A DNA stretch of 64,000 nucleotides from Methanobacteriaceae archaeon. GTDB taxonomy: Archaea > Methanobacteriota > Methanobacteria > Methanobacteriales > Methanobacteriaceae. Location of the stretch: contig JASEJD010000001.1 in the NCBI GenBank assembly GCA_030016715.1, forward strand, positions 288,962 through 352,961. Reading direction: 5' to 3'. The position numbers were made by a program, and so were the translations under genes. Positions 30,972 through 41,259 of this stretch are shown one piece after another (within the stretch, counting starts at the first letter, position 1; each line of letters starts with the position of its first letter). Below the pieces are notes generated by a model. The model ran no database searches, was not told where the DNA came from, and saw only the letters and a list, made by a program, of their open reading frames with translations.

Positions 30972-31009
30972 GATAACACCATTGATAACTTACATACATA
31001 TATATCATT

Positions 31010-32434
31010 TTATCTTGAGTTAAAGACATTTAAAAATCCTTCAAAAACTGATTTTGCTGATTCTAAAAGAGGATATTTTATTTGGGAGGGATCTTTTAGA
31101 TTTTTTAGTCTATCTACTCTAAAATATATGGGTGGATGAGGATCCCACATGGTCCAACCTAAAATCTTAGTTGGAGATCCTCTTTCGGTTTGAAGCTTCT
31201 GGTAACCAATTTTGGTTAAAGCACCAGCTAAAACTTCAGGTTTACCAATTTTGATTGCTGAAAGCAAGTCTGCCCTAGTTTCAAAGAACTTGGCAATGAA
31301 AAATATCGCCCCCATTGCAACAAAAAGGTATATTAATGGAGAAATTAGAACTATAGGCAATAATATAGTTAGACGTAAAATAAACTCACCAGATACTAAT
31401 CCAAACAAAATTATAGGGTCTCTACCTTGTAAATGTCCAAATTCATGGCCCACCACTGTTAATATTTCTTCTTCAGTTAGTTGTAGTAGAAGTCCTGTGG
31501 TGATTAAAATTAAGCCTCTTGAAGGAGTTGGGCCGGTTGCAGCTGCATTAGGTAGCATATTATTTGATATAACTATCTTAGGTAGGGGCATGTCAAATTT
31601 TTCAGCAGCTTCCTTCACTATCTTGTAAACATTAATCTTTTTAGTTGATTTTAGTCCGGGGTTGCATTCAAAACCGTATCGGGAAAATATTTCCTCTCCC
31701 AGCTCACATGTTGGTTCTAATCCCCTTTCCAGGGTTTGGCTGTAAATATCCCTTTTCATCTGGATTATGGTATTATTTCCAAACTTATCCTGAAACTCGG
31801 TAAATTCATCTACTGGCAGCTGATATTGTACTAGGTGCACGTAAGGATTTTTAGATGTAATAGTCCAATCAGCTGTTCTTTGAAGAATCTTATCAGCAGA
31901 CAAAACAATCAAAAGTTGTAAACCTAATATACCAAATACAGCATATAAACCGAAAAATATGAACAATATTATATTGAATATAAAAAATAATCCATATAAA
32001 AGAAGTAAGCTACTTCCAAACATCTTAAATGAAAATTTATTCCTTTTTGATGGCTTTGATTCAGGTATTATCTCTTCTCCTTCCACCCAAGCAAAGTAAA
32101 GAGTAGATTTTCGGATATTATCTTCATATAACTGTAATAGAATGGTAATATCTTCTTTTAATCTATTTATACATTTTTTATCCAAGTAAGAGCTTAATGT
32201 TTCCACTTTAATCGGGTTTTCCCCAATTATTTTAACCTTTATTTCTGATTTATCTTTACTTTTAGGTTTTATAGTAAAAAATAGTGATTTAACCTCATTT
32301 TCCATGCCCATCTTTATGCTGGAAAAGTTTTCAGGCTGGGCTTTTAAATAATATTTATGGATAAAATCTAAAATTTCACTTAGATACACTGGCGAAACTT
32401 CAGTATCAATCTTAAAATGTTGTTTAGTTGGCAT
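31010..32434 (-). CDS. M48-family (HtpX-like) membrane metallopeptidase
   Basis: 474 residues. An N-terminal cytosolic part of about 135 residues is not recognised. Two hydrophobic helices are at about 140-190. The peptidase domain has VVGHEFGHLQGRDP (HExxH) near residue 330, RADLLSAIKIG with the third ligand region (ETRADLL) and FETRAD. The ending (DPHPPIYFRVDRL) is typical of HtpX. It degrades damaged membrane proteins. ATG at 32434; weak ribosome site. The upstream 248-bp spacer to nucS holds the divergent promoters. Confidence 0.9.
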   Translation of the reverse strand: MPTKQHFKIDTEVSPVYLSEILDFIHKYYLKAQPENFSSIKMGMENEVKSLFFTIKPKSKDKSEIKVKIIGENPIKVETLSSYLDKKCINRLKEDITILLQLYEDNIRKSTLYFAWVEGEEIIPESKPSKRNKFSFKMFGSSLLLLYGLFFIFNIILFIFFGLYAVFGILGLQLLIVLSADKILQRTADWTITSKNPYVHLVQYQLPVDEFTEFQDKFGNNTIIQMKRDIYSQTLERGLEPTCELGEEIFSRYGFECNPGLKSTKKINVYKIVKEAAEKFDMPLPKIVISNNMLPNAAATGPTPSRGLILITTGLLLQLTEEEILTVVGHEFGHLQGRDPIILFGLVSGEFILRLTILLPIVLISPLIYLFVAMGAIFFIAKFFETRADLLSAIKIGKPEVLAGALTKIGYQKLQTERGSPTKILGWTMWDPHPPIYFRVDRLKNLKDPSQIKYPLLESAKSVFEGFLNVFNSR

Positions 32435-32682
32435 TAGTTAACCTTAATAAAATTATAACAAAAAATTATATTTTCTAATCTTTTTATTTTCAAAGTTATA
32501 TTAAATGGTTTTTAAATTTAAACTATGGAATTATTGTTTCTATTATTATATGTTAAGTTTAAATATTAAAGTAATATTCTTAGAATAATAATTAATAAAA
32601 TATCAGCTAGTATTATTATGATCAAAGCTATTAATAGTATTAATGAAAGAATTAATTAGCATTACTATCCTAAAATTAGGAT

Positions 32683-33444
32683 ATGAAATTTAGGGTAGAA
32701 AAAAATCTTAAATCAGAGGATTTGTTGAATTTTATTGATGAAGCATTAAAAAAGAGGGCGTTTCTTATATTAAATGCTTGCTGCCGAGTGGAATATAAAG
32801 GAAGAGCTGTTAGTAGATTAGGTTTAGGGGAGAGAACTGTTATAATTAAAAGTGATGGCTCATTTTTGATCCATCAAAATGTAAACTTAGAACCAGTAAA
32901 CTGGCAGCCTCCTAAAACAAAATTCAAAGTGGAATTAGATAATGATAAAGTGATCATTACTGGTTCCAGACAGAAACCCAAGGAAAAATTAGAAGTGAAA
33001 ATTTACACTGCATATGTTTCATCCTATCATATTGGTACGGATACTAAATCATTGGAACTAGCAGGATATGAACAAGATATGGTTGATTTAGTATATAAAA
33101 ATCCAGAAATTATAGAGAATGGTTTTAGAGCTACTTCAACTGAATATTCTACTTCAAACGGTTTCATTGATATATTGGGAAAAGATAAAAATGGTAATTT
33201 GATGATCTTAGAATTCAAAAGCCGTCGCGCCGGTGTAAATGCAGTTAAACAATTGAAAAGATACATAGATAATTTCTTAGATCATAAAAAACAGGTGCGT
33301 GGATTGCTGGTAGCACCTTCCGTAACTGATGAGGCTTTAGAATTATTAGAAAAATATGAATTAGAATTTAAAGAACTAGAACCTCCTAGGGAACTGGAAA
33401 AGGACAAATCTTTAACTCTGGATTTTTTCTCTAGAAATGAATGA
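32683..33444 (+). CDS. nucS: Endonuclease NucS
   Basis: 253 residues. NucS is an archaeal and actinobacterial ssDNA/mismatch endonuclease. The N-terminal domain has [18 protein letters not shown] and the DNA-binding region [10 protein letters not shown]. The C-terminal nuclease domain has [18 protein letters not shown] (the catalytic ExK) and VKQLKRYID. The end, SLTLDFF, matches the PCNA-interacting tail. ATG at 32683; ribosome site TAGGATATG-like, weak. Confidence 0.94.
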   Translation: MKFRVEKNLKSEDLLNFIDEALKKRAFLILNACCRVEYKGRAVSRLGLGERTVIIKSDGSFLIHQNVNLEPVNWQPPKTKFKVELDNDKVIITGSRQKPKEKLEVKIYTAYVSSYHIGTDTKSLELAGYEQDMVDLVYKNPEIIENGFRATSTEYSTSNGFIDILGKDKNGNLMILEFKSRRAGVNAVKQLKRYIDNFLDHKKQVRGLLVAPSVTDEALELLEKYELEFKELEPPRELEKDKSLTLDFFSRNE

Positions 33445-33513
33445 TATAATAGGAGTAGTTTTATTAGTATAATAAATAATATTATTATCGTTTCATAAAA
33501 AAAATGCATTGTA

Positions 33514-33543
33514 TAGGGAACATTTTAAAAAAATGCGTCCCTA
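33514..33543. repeat. Imperfect palindrome before pyruvyl transferase
   Basis: TAGGGA-A-CATTTT, AAA, AAAATG-CG-TCCCTA: arms of 12-13 bases with one bulge, ending next to the ribosome site (GAGGTAAG) of the gene at 33554. It could be an operator, an RNA hairpin over the ribosome site, or the end of the nucS transcript; I cannot decide which. Confidence 0.5.
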
Positions 33544-33553
33544 GAGGTAAGAG

Positions 33554-34783
33554 ATGACATTAAATCATGAATATAAAAAGGTACTGTTGGTAGGATATAA
33601 TGGTGCAAATAATACTGGTTCTGAAGCCCGTCTTTTATCTATTATAAATGATATTCAAGAATTATTAGGTTCAAACGTTATTATTACAATTCCCACTTTA
33701 AATGAGAAAAATTTAAGACGTTATATTAAGGAAAGCCCTAATATAAAAATACAAGCAATTCCCAGCATATTCCACTTGGCTTTGATCAGTCTGGTTAAAA
33801 AAAATGACTTGATACTATTGGTGGAAGGAAGTTGCTACATGGATACTTGGAGTTCAGCACTACTCACCGCCTTTTTGTGGACAACAAAATACGCATATAA
33901 ATATAATAAACCTTGCGTTGCCTATGCAGTTGATGCTGGGCATTTATCTCCATCTAATATGAAAAAAGTAAAAAATGATGCCAGTAAAACCAGTCTTATA
34001 ATTACAAGAACCTATAAGGCTGCAGAAATATTGCAATCTATTGGAGTAACTGCTCCCATGAAAGTTACTGCTGATTGTGCATTTAGATTTAATAGTCAAA
34101 AGGATGATGAACAAATTTTAGATAAAATATGGCCGGTGGATAATGGTTTAGTGGGATTTGCTGTGGTAGATTTTCATCTCTGGCCAGTGAAAATGCGTTT
34201 ATGGGGTAAAAGCGAATATTGTTATAAGTGGCCTTATTACTTTTCCAGATCTCCTGAAGATAAGAAATCCAGTAATTTATTAGCTTATAGATGGGCTGTT
34301 AGGGCGGATGAGATTATTGAAGAACATGACAAAAAAATAGCTTTAATTTGTATGGAAGATGTGGATATTCCTTTGGCCCGTTTAATTCTTGAAAAAATTA
34401 GAAATAAAGATCAAGCTCAGATATTCTCTTCCAGCCGATATAATGCATCTCAGATGACTGGTATCCTTCAAAATCTTGACCTACTAATTACATCCCGTTA
34501 CCATGCTGGTGTATTATCATTAAAAAAGACGGTACCACAAATAGCTGTGGGACATGACACCCGTTTAAGGACTTTTTATGATGAACTGGGCATTTATGAC
34601 AAATATTTTATTGATTATAAAAAATCTGACGCCTGGAAAAATATAAAAAAGATTTCAGATGAATTAATTGAAAAACCTGACAATTTAAAGTATATTCTAA
34701 AAAAGGGCTTCGTCAATCATTTGGAAAGGGCACGTGAAAATCCGTTGCTACTTGAAAAATTTATAAAAGAGCGAAATATTTAA
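33554..34783 (+). CDS. Polysaccharide pyruvyl transferase family protein
   Basis: 409 residues. Family marks: LVGYNGANNTGSEARLLSI at the N-terminus, LLVEGSCYMDTWS, the Rossmann-like second half with IALICMEDVD, and the C-terminal TSRYHAGVLSLKKTVPQIAVGHDTRL. Pyruvyl transferases ketalise sugars on surface polymers. Start ATG 33554 has GAGGTAAG at the right spacing. It is the first gene of a four-gene operon with the reductase-adenylase fusion, a small protein and a GMC oxidoreductase, so it could modify a glycan or lipid made by those genes. Confidence 0.87.
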   Translation: MTLNHEYKKVLLVGYNGANNTGSEARLLSIINDIQELLGSNVIITIPTLNEKNLRRYIKESPNIKIQAIPSIFHLALISLVKKNDLILLVEGSCYMDTWSSALLTAFLWTTKYAYKYNKPCVAYAVDAGHLSPSNMKKVKNDASKTSLIITRTYKAAEILQSIGVTAPMKVTADCAFRFNSQKDDEQILDKIWPVDNGLVGFAVVDFHLWPVKMRLWGKSEYCYKWPYYFSRSPEDKKSSNLLAYRWAVRADEIIEEHDKKIALICMEDVDIPLARLILEKIRNKDQAQIFSSSRYNASQMTGILQNLDLLITSRYHAGVLSLKKTVPQIAVGHDTRLRTFYDELGIYDKYFIDYKKSDAWKNIKKISDELIEKPDNLKYILKKGFVNHLERARENPLLLEKFIKERNI

Positions 34784-34808
34784 AACAAGGTTTATAGGTT
34801 TTATAATA

Positions 34809-37598
34809 ATGACTGGTCAGATTTTGGTAACCGGTGCTACTGGTTTTTTAGGAACCCAAATAATGAGGAGATTAATTGGGAAAAATATGGAAATAATGGT
34901 TCTTGTCCGGGGAAAAACTTATGAAAAAGCTTTAAATCATCTTAAAAGATCATGGATGGAATGGCCAGAACTTTTAGAGGCTATTGGGAAAGAAATTAAA
35001 TTAATCAAAGGAGATGTAATTGAACCAAATTTAGGAATTGATAAAAAGGTTTATGGCCAATTAATTAAAAATTTAAGTTATATTATAAACTGTGCCGCAG
35101 ATTTAAGATTAGATGCTTCCTTGGAAGAATTAAGAAAGATTAATGTTAATGGCACATCCCACTTAATAGAACTATCTAAAAAGGCTCATGAGGATCATGG
35201 TTTTGGATGTTTTGTCCATATATCTACTGCTTATGTAGCTGGAAAAAGAGAAGGACCCATTAGTGAAGAATCACTTAGTGATGACTATGGTTTTTCAAGC
35301 AATTACGAACAAAGTAAATATGAATCTGAACTAGTAGTTAGGAATTCAAAAGTTCCCCATGCTATAATTAGGCCGGGTATGATTGTGGGAGACTCAAAGA
35401 CGGGATATATCAAAACATTCAATACAATATATGTTCTGCTGCGACTGTATTTAAATCAGAAGCTGAGGGTCGTGCCGGTGGACTCTTCATTGAAAATAAA
35501 TCTAATCCCGGTTGATTATTTGGCTGAAGCCGTGAATAAGCTAACCTTTGATAAAGGATCTGAAGGAAAAACATACCACTTGACTGCTCCCTACCAGTCT
35601 TTACCTACAATTAAAGAGTTGGTTGAATTTATGAATAAGTGGGCTTATGAGAAGCTCAACATTAAAATTTCAAGGCCTTTCTTTATTAAAATTCCCTCCA
35701 GGATAATTAAAGGATTGGATGGGGTGAAAAAATATCTAAATCCTGGAAATAAACGTTTAATAGAAACTATAATTACTTTATCCCCCTATTTCAATGAAAA
35801 TCGTGTTTTTATAAGGGATAACGCTGAAGAAATTTTAGGACCATACCTCTTGGATTGGAAAGAATTTCTACCTAATCTTCTGGAATTTGCTGTGCATTAT
35901 GGCTTTTTCCACCGTAGCTCGAGAACTGTTCATGAACAGATAATTTTCAGACTGGAAAGCAGTTCCAGGCCAGTTAAATATTATGATATAATAAACGGAG
36001 AAAGCATTAAGATTTCATCTCTCCTTGTTAAAGAAAACATTATTAAAGCAATTAAATCCCTTAAATATTTAGGTATTAAAAAAGGGGATAGAGTTGCCTT
36101 AGTTGGCCATAATAGTACAAGATACTTAATATTAGACGTTGCAATTGGAATGTGTGGTGCTGTAAGTGTTCCTATTTATTATACCAGTCCTATGGATGAA
36201 ATAAAACATGTTATTAGGGATAGTGATTCAAAAATTCTTTTTATAGGCTCAAATGAAATTTGGGATAATATTAATTCTGATGAAATGGATGTTAAGATGG
36301 TATCCTTTATTGATAAGGATGAAAGTCTGAAAGAATCCGCCCTGAAGTGGAAGGAATTTCTGGAAGTGGGAAAAGATGAGAAATGGAACAGAACCGCTCC
36401 AGTGAACTTTAATGATGTGGCTACTATTCGCTACACCTCCGGGACAACCGATAAACCCCGTGGAGTAGTATTTGACCATGGAAACATTAGATGGATGGCT
36501 GAAACTCTAGCATCTCTTCCCCCGTGGAGGGATAGGAATCATGAAGTATCTTATCTCTCATTTTTGCCTATGAATCATGTAGTTGAAGGTATTCTTGGTA
36601 CTTATTCCCCTTATTATGCTCCCGCCCCCCTGAAATTATATTTTCTTGAAAATTTTCATCATTTAAAATATGCACTGCCTAAAGTTAAACCTATCATATT
36701 CTTTTCTGTTCCCCGTTTCTATGAGAAGGTTTTCTCCCAGATTACATCTAACCTTATTGGTCAACTATACCAAAAATCCCGGAAAAATTATTCAAAAAAA
36801 ATTTTAGGAAAAATTCTAAAATGGTTAATGCTTAGAAAGACAGGTCTAAGTAAATGTTCACAACTTATAGTTGGTTCAGCAGCAGTTAGTGAAGACTTAT
36901 TAACTGATTATCATGAATTAGGAGTTGAAGTGCACAATGCATATGGACTTACCGAGGCTCCCTTGGTAACCATTAATCGCGTAGGAGTCAATAGAATAGG
37001 AACTGTAGGACAACCATTACCTGAAACTTTGATTAATATTGATTCTAATGGTGAGATTATGGTAAAAGGTCCTCAAGTAGCACAGAGCTATTTTAATATA
37101 GATTCAAGTCATTTATTTAGTGATGGATGGCTTTTAACAGGTGATTATGGAGTTATAGATTCTGAAGGATATTTAACGATTACTGGGCGTAAAAAGGAAG
37201 TAATTATAAACTCTTATGGAAAAACAATTAATCCATTAAAGATTGAGGCTTTAATCAGGGATATTCCAAATATCTCTGAAGCAATGGTAATTGGTGATAA
37301 AAAACCATATTGTTCAGCCATTTTATGGATTGAAAAAGGTTTAGGAATTGATTTTGAAAAAATTGATCATGGAATTATCTATCTAAACTCTAAATTATCT
37401 AATCCAGAACAGATAAAGAAATGGGCTGTACTGTATAATGATCTATCAATTGAATCTGGAGATTTAACTGCTAATATGAAGCTTAAAAGGAAATTGATTA
37501 TAGAAAGGTACCAGGATATTGTAAACAATATTTATGAAGACCAAATATCACCAGAAATTATTCATTCAGGAGAAATGAGAATAAAAGATGAATTTTAA
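34809..37598 (+). CDS. Reductase-adenylase fusion (thioester reductase-like + AMP ligase)
   Basis: 929 residues. The N-terminal part (1-360) is an extended SDR/thioester-reductase-like domain: TGATGFLGTQIMRRL, then YEQSKYESE (YxxxK). The C-terminal part (about 370-929) is an acyl-CoA synthetase-type adenylation domain: RYTSGTTDKPRGVVFDHG (A3), NAYGLTEAP, GDYGVIDSEGYLTITGRKKE and VIINSYGKTINP. No carrier domain is visible. The layout, reductase first, is the reverse of carboxylic acid reductases, which are adenylase-carrier-reductase. It would activate a carboxylic acid and reduce the bound acyl group; the substrate is unknown. The small gene overlaps its end by 11 bp. Confidence 0.9.
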   Translation: MTGQILVTGATGFLGTQIMRRLIGKNMEIMVLVRGKTYEKALNHLKRSWMEWPELLEAIGKEIKLIKGDVIEPNLGIDKKVYGQLIKNLSYIINCAADLRLDASLEELRKINVNGTSHLIELSKKAHEDHGFGCFVHISTAYVAGKREGPISEESLSDDYGFSSNYEQSKYESELVVRNSKVPHAIIRPGMIVGDSKTGYIKTFNTIYVLLRLYLNQKLRVVPVDSSLKINLIPVDYLAEAVNKLTFDKGSEGKTYHLTAPYQSLPTIKELVEFMNKWAYEKLNIKISRPFFIKIPSRIIKGLDGVKKYLNPGNKRLIETIITLSPYFNENRVFIRDNAEEILGPYLLDWKEFLPNLLEFAVHYGFFHRSSRTVHEQIIFRLESSSRPVKYYDIINGESIKISSLLVKENIIKAIKSLKYLGIKKGDRVALVGHNSTRYLILDVAIGMCGAVSVPIYYTSPMDEIKHVIRDSDSKILFIGSNEIWDNINSDEMDVKMVSFIDKDESLKESALKWKEFLEVGKDEKWNRTAPVNFNDVATIRYTSGTTDKPRGVVFDHGNIRWMAETLASLPPWRDRNHEVSYLSFLPMNHVVEGILGTYSPYYAPAPLKLYFLENFHHLKYALPKVKPIIFFSVPRFYEKVFSQITSNLIGQLYQKSRKNYSKKILGKILKWLMLRKTGLSKCSQLIVGSAAVSEDLLTDYHELGVEVHNAYGLTEAPLVTINRVGVNRIGTVGQPLPETLINIDSNGEIMVKGPQVAQSYFNIDSSHLFSDGWLLTGDYGVIDSEGYLTITGRKKEVIINSYGKTINPLKIEALIRDIPNISEAMVIGDKKPYCSAILWIEKGLGIDFEKIDHGIIYLNSKLSNPEQIKKWAVLYNDLSIESGDLTANMKLKRKLIIERYQDIVNNIYEDQISPEIIHSGEMRIKDEF

Positions 37599-38184
37599 GT
37601 TATACTTTGCCAGTTTGTGGCTTCCTCATTATGTTTTAAAAAGGGAATTAGATGAACTTGCCACTGCAACAATTAATGGATTAGATAATCTGTTAAAAAC
37701 TCCAAAAAGGGATAGATTCAATCTAAAACAATTAAAAAGTGATAAAATTGAAATTAGAAGGGCTGAAATGGCCTCCATACATAATAAAAAAGTAAAAGAA
37801 CTAATAGATATCTATGGATATTCTGAAGCAATTAAATTAGGTAGAAAATCCATGTATAAGGTTGGTCTTAGTTTAGGCATAAAAACCCGTGATAGATTAA
37901 ATGTGGGAAGTAAACTGGACGATTTAGAGCTTGCTGCTAAAATTTTATATAAAATATTGGGAATAGAATTTCAATTAAAGAAAAGGGACGGAATATTATA
38001 TCTGGTTGTAAATCGTTGTGCATTAGCAGATCATTATAATGCTGATACTTGTAAAGTTTTAAGTGCTGCTGATGAAGGAGTTTTTCATGGTATTTCATCT
38101 GGTGCCAGTATGAAGTTTGAAGAGAGGATTACTGAAAATAAGCCAGAGTGCTTGGCTAGTATCAAAATGAGAGGGGATGTTTAA
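37588..38184 (+). CDS. Putative hydrolase/V4R-like small protein
   Basis: 198 residues. An N-terminal helical part is followed by a half with Cys residues in [16 protein letters not shown] and CLASIKMRG. This pattern resembles the L-2-amino-thiazoline-4-carboxylate hydrolase-like/V4R-related superfamily, but I am not certain. It overlaps the previous gene and is followed by a GMC oxidoreductase with a 2-bp gap, so it is co-translated with both. It could be an accessory or ligand-binding factor for that pathway. Confidence 0.6.
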   Translation: MNFKLYFASLWLPHYVLKRELDELATATINGLDNLLKTPKRDRFNLKQLKSDKIEIRRAEMASIHNKKVKELIDIYGYSEAIKLGRKSMYKVGLSLGIKTRDRLNVGSKLDDLELAAKILYKILGIEFQLKKRDGILYLVVNRCALADHYNADTCKVLSAADEGVFHGISSGASMKFEERITENKPECLASIKMRGDV

Positions 38185-38186
38185 AT

Positions 38187-39479
38187 TTGAAAGCAATAGT
38201 GGTGGGAAGTGGTGCTGGAGGAGCAACTGCTGCCTTGGAACTATCTAAAAATGGATTTGATGTTACTATATTAGAAGCCGGAGGCGCATTTAAACCTTTC
38301 ACCCGTTTTTTAACCTGGGCTGAACCTCTAAGAAGAACAGGTCTGTTGGGAAGTGAAAAGACAATTTCAAAACTATTTTCACCCATCAATATAATTCGCT
38401 CAGAAAAAGAACTAGCATTAGTAAGAGGGATGACTACGGGTGGATCCACAGTAATATCTTGTGGAAACATTGTTAGAACCCAGAGGGGTCTTGAAGAATT
38501 AGGATTAGATTTAAATCCAGAATTTAGGGAATTGGAAGAAAAAATAATTGTTCGGACTTTTCCACATGAAAGATGGCGTCCCGTTACTCGTAAAATGTTT
38601 TATGCTTCCGAAGAATTAGGTTTTAAACCCCAAAAAACACCTAAAGCTGTTGATTCCTTGAAATGTAAATCTTGTGGCTTATGTGAGATGGGATGTGCTT
38701 CCGGTGCCCGTTGGGATTCAAGAATATTTTTAAATGGGGCTTTAGACAACGGAGCTGTTCTAAAAATAAAAACACCAGTGAAAAAAATTATTATAGAAAA
38801 TGGAAAAGCAGTAGGAGTAATAATAGAAAGTGAACCTGGAAAATTCATTGAAATCCGTGCAGATATTATAGTGCTAGCTGCAGGAGGTATTGGAACTGCT
38901 CAAATACTTAAAAATTCTAAACTTCCTGTGAAAGACAAACTCTGGGCAGACATTGTTCTTACCCTGGGAGGTATTTCCAAAGGAGCAGAACAGTTAAAAG
39001 AACCTCCAATGGTATGGTATAGTGAGCATAAAGACTATATATTATCTCCCTATCTTGATATATTCTCTCACTGGTTTCATAAACCCTGGAGAAAAGTTTC
39101 CACAAATGATCGGGTAGGTTTAATGGTTAAATTAGCAGATTCTGAAAGAGGAACTGTTAATGTAGATGGATCTGTTGAAAAAGAAATCAGTGCCCATGAC
39201 CATAAGCGTATTAATAAGGCTTTATCTCAGGCTAAAAAAATCTTGGAACTGGCTGGAGTATCAGAACCTTATATCAAGGGTCTTTATAATGGGGGTCATT
39301 TAGGTGGAACTGCACCTTTAGATGGAGAAAATTTGGACACCTTAAAACCTTATGGTATCCCCGATAATTTATGGATAGCAGATCTATCATTAGTACCTAA
39401 GTCGCAAGGAATGCCCACCATCCTTTTAACTGCAGCGTTAGCCTTAAGGATTTCTAGAAAGATCATCCAATTAAGCTAA
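38187..39479 (+). CDS. GMC-like FAD-dependent oxidoreductase
   Basis: 430 residues. Starts with the FAD dinucleotide-binding motif [17 protein letters not shown], then [12 protein letters not shown], a Cys cluster [11 protein letters not shown] (about 160-170), and the C-terminal [16 protein letters not shown] and [15 protein letters not shown], with an active-site His. GMC proteins oxidise alcohols to aldehydes or acids. TTG at 38187 is preceded by GAGGGGATG. Last gene of the operon; it may make or consume the aldehyde or alcohol connected with the upstream reductase-adenylase. Confidence 0.86.
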   Translation: MKAIVVGSGAGGATAALELSKNGFDVTILEAGGAFKPFTRFLTWAEPLRRTGLLGSEKTISKLFSPINIIRSEKELALVRGMTTGGSTVISCGNIVRTQRGLEELGLDLNPEFRELEEKIIVRTFPHERWRPVTRKMFYASEELGFKPQKTPKAVDSLKCKSCGLCEMGCASGARWDSRIFLNGALDNGAVLKIKTPVKKIIIENGKAVGVIIESEPGKFIEIRADIIVLAAGGIGTAQILKNSKLPVKDKLWADIVLTLGGISKGAEQLKEPPMVWYSEHKDYILSPYLDIFSHWFHKPWRKVSTNDRVGLMVKLADSERGTVNVDGSVEKEISAHDHKRINKALSQAKKILELAGVSEPYIKGLYNGGHLGGTAPLDGENLDTLKPYGIPDNLWIADLSLVPKSQGMPTILLTAALALRISRKIIQLS

Positions 39480-39541
39480 GCAATTTCAATTTTTATATTT
39501 AATAATATTAGATTAAAAATTGATATGATTGAAACTTTCTT

Positions 39542-40366
39542 TTAACCAAAGGCAACATTCAAAACCATCATCAGTGAAAATCCAAGTATTAAAAACATTG
39601 TTGCTAAATCGGTATTAGTTCCTCTCTGACACTCTGGTATTAATTCTTCTATTGCCACATAAATCATGGACCCTGCGGCAAAGCCCAATGCATATGGTAA
39701 TATTGGTTGGGATATGGCAATTAAACTGAATCCTAACAATGCGGCTACTGGTTCCACCATTCCCGATAATTGCCCATAAGCAAAACTTCTTAGAGGAGAT
39801 TTTCCCTCAGCCCTAAGTGGCATGGCCACAATCATCCCCTCGGGTACATTATGGATACCTATACCTATAGCTAATGTAATAGCAGCAGTAATGGAGGGTA
39901 TAGTGAAGGCTACTGTGGAAGCAGCAAAGGCTACTCCAATGGCCAGACCTTCAGGTAAGTGATGCAAAACCATGGCTAAAATAAGTAATCTATTACGTTT
40001 CCAAGTGGTTTGAATACCCTCTGCTTGGTCAATGGGGCATCCGGGATGAAGATGTGGCAGTATTCGGTCGGTTAATCCTAAAAAAACAGCTCCTAATATA
40101 AAACCTGATGTGGCAGGAAGCCAGCTGGGAAGACCAGAATTAGCTGACATTTCTACAGCTGGAAGTAGGAGTCCCCAAAAACTTACCGAAACCATCACTC
40201 CTGCTGCAAAACCCAAAGCAGCGTCTAACAATCTTCTACTTATTTTATTAGTTAAGAATACACTGGAAGCCCCTAAAGCAGTCATAAGCCACGTGAAACC
40301 TGTTGCTATTAATACCATTGCTAATGGATTAAATAAAATGTTTTCAACCATAACTTTAATTTCCAT
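39542..40366 (-). CDS. ZIP-family metal transporter (ZupT-like)
   Basis: 274 residues, eight transmembrane helices. The metal-binding helices are seen as LVLHHLPEGLAIGVAFAA and IGIHNVPEGMIVAMPL (HxxPEG twice), with a His-rich loop PHLHPGC. It takes up Zn, Fe or other divalent ions. Faces convergently with the GMC oxidoreductase. A lipoprotein gene lies on its far side, divergent, across about 100 bp. Confidence 0.92.
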   Translation of the reverse strand: MEIKVMVENILFNPLAMVLIATGFTWLMTALGASSVFLTNKISRRLLDAALGFAAGVMVSVSFWGLLLPAVEMSANSGLPSWLPATSGFILGAVFLGLTDRILPHLHPGCPIDQAEGIQTTWKRNRLLILAMVLHHLPEGLAIGVAFAASTVAFTIPSITAAITLAIGIGIHNVPEGMIVAMPLRAEGKSPLRSFAYGQLSGMVEPVAALLGFSLIAISQPILPYALGFAAGSMIYVAIEELIPECQRGTNTDLATMFLILGFSLMMVLNVAFG

Positions 40367-40474
40367 CCATCTATTTTAAATCTTATTATAAAACATAAAA
40401 ATATAAGTACTGTGAATTTAGCAATACCTTAATTGTCAGATACTAAATTAATATAAAGATGAGTGGTGTTGACT

Positions 40475-41185
40475 TTGAAAAAATCGTTAATGGGAATAGT
40501 TGGAATATTAATGATGGTGGTACTATCATCAGGTTGTGTAGGTTCTGGTTCTGGAAATGTAGTAAAAGAAGTTAGAAATGTATCGGGATTTAACCAGATC
40601 AGTGTAGATGGAAACATAAATGTTATCCTGAAACAAGGAAATGCTGAATCAGTGGAAGTAGAAGCAGAAGATAACATAATATCAAATATTAAAACCCAAG
40701 TTACCGGCAATAAACTGAATATCCAACAGGAAGGAACTTCAATGATCTGGCCTAGCAAGCCTATAAATGTCTATGTTACAGTAAAAGACATTAATTCAAT
40801 TGAAGTTTCAGGTAGCAGTAAAGTTAAAGGTACGGATATTGATACAGATGATCTTAATTTAAGTATTAGTGGATCAGGGACAGTTGAAATAGAAAATTTA
40901 ACTGCTAAACAACTGAAAGCAAAAATTTCAGGAGCAGGTAATATAGAATTATCAGGAGTAGTAGCAAAACAGGAATTAACTATCGAAGGTTCTGGTGATT
41001 ACAAAGCAAGGGATCTTAAAACTGAAGATGCAGTAGTAACTATTAATGGTGCAGGGAATGCTGATGTAAATACCAGTAAAAAACTGGAAATAAACATCAC
41101 GGGCGCTGGAAATGTTTCATACCTTGGAAGTCCTACAATTAAACAGAATATCAGTGGAAGCGGTAATATTAAAAAGTTAAACTGA
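40475..41185 (+). CDS. Secreted lipoprotein-like, DUF2807 (head-GIN) domain
   Basis: About 237 residues. The N-terminus is a lipoprotein-like signal ending VVLSSGCVGSG with a lipobox Cys. The rest is a parallel beta-helix of the DUF2807/head-GIN type, with repeating NGAGNADV and GSGTVEI motifs. It is likely an extracellular anchored surface protein. TTG at 40475 is preceded by GGTG; GTG codons at 40463 and 40466 are inside that site. A clear hairpin terminator follows. Confidence 0.83.
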   Translation: MKKSLMGIVGILMMVVLSSGCVGSGSGNVVKEVRNVSGFNQISVDGNINVILKQGNAESVEVEAEDNIISNIKTQVTGNKLNIQQEGTSMIWPSKPINVYVTVKDINSIEVSGSSKVKGTDIDTDDLNLSISGSGTVEIENLTAKQLKAKISGAGNIELSGVVAKQELTIEGSGDYKARDLKTEDAVVTINGAGNADVNTSKKLEINITGAGNVSYLGSPTIKQNISGSGNIKKLN

Positions 41186-41207
41186 AATAAACCCGAATTA
41201 TAGATTT

Positions 41208-41240
41208 AGTGGTTGGATCTCATCCAACTACTTTTTTTCT
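41208..41240 (+). terminator. Terminator after DUF2807 gene
   Basis: AGTGGTTGGAT and ATCCAACTACT form an 11-bp stem (one G-T pair) with a 3-base loop, followed by TTTTTTT at 41232 onward. It lies between the convergent DUF2807 and VWA-domain genes. Confidence 0.7.
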
Positions 41241-41259
41241 AAATAAAGATTTTTTTAAT

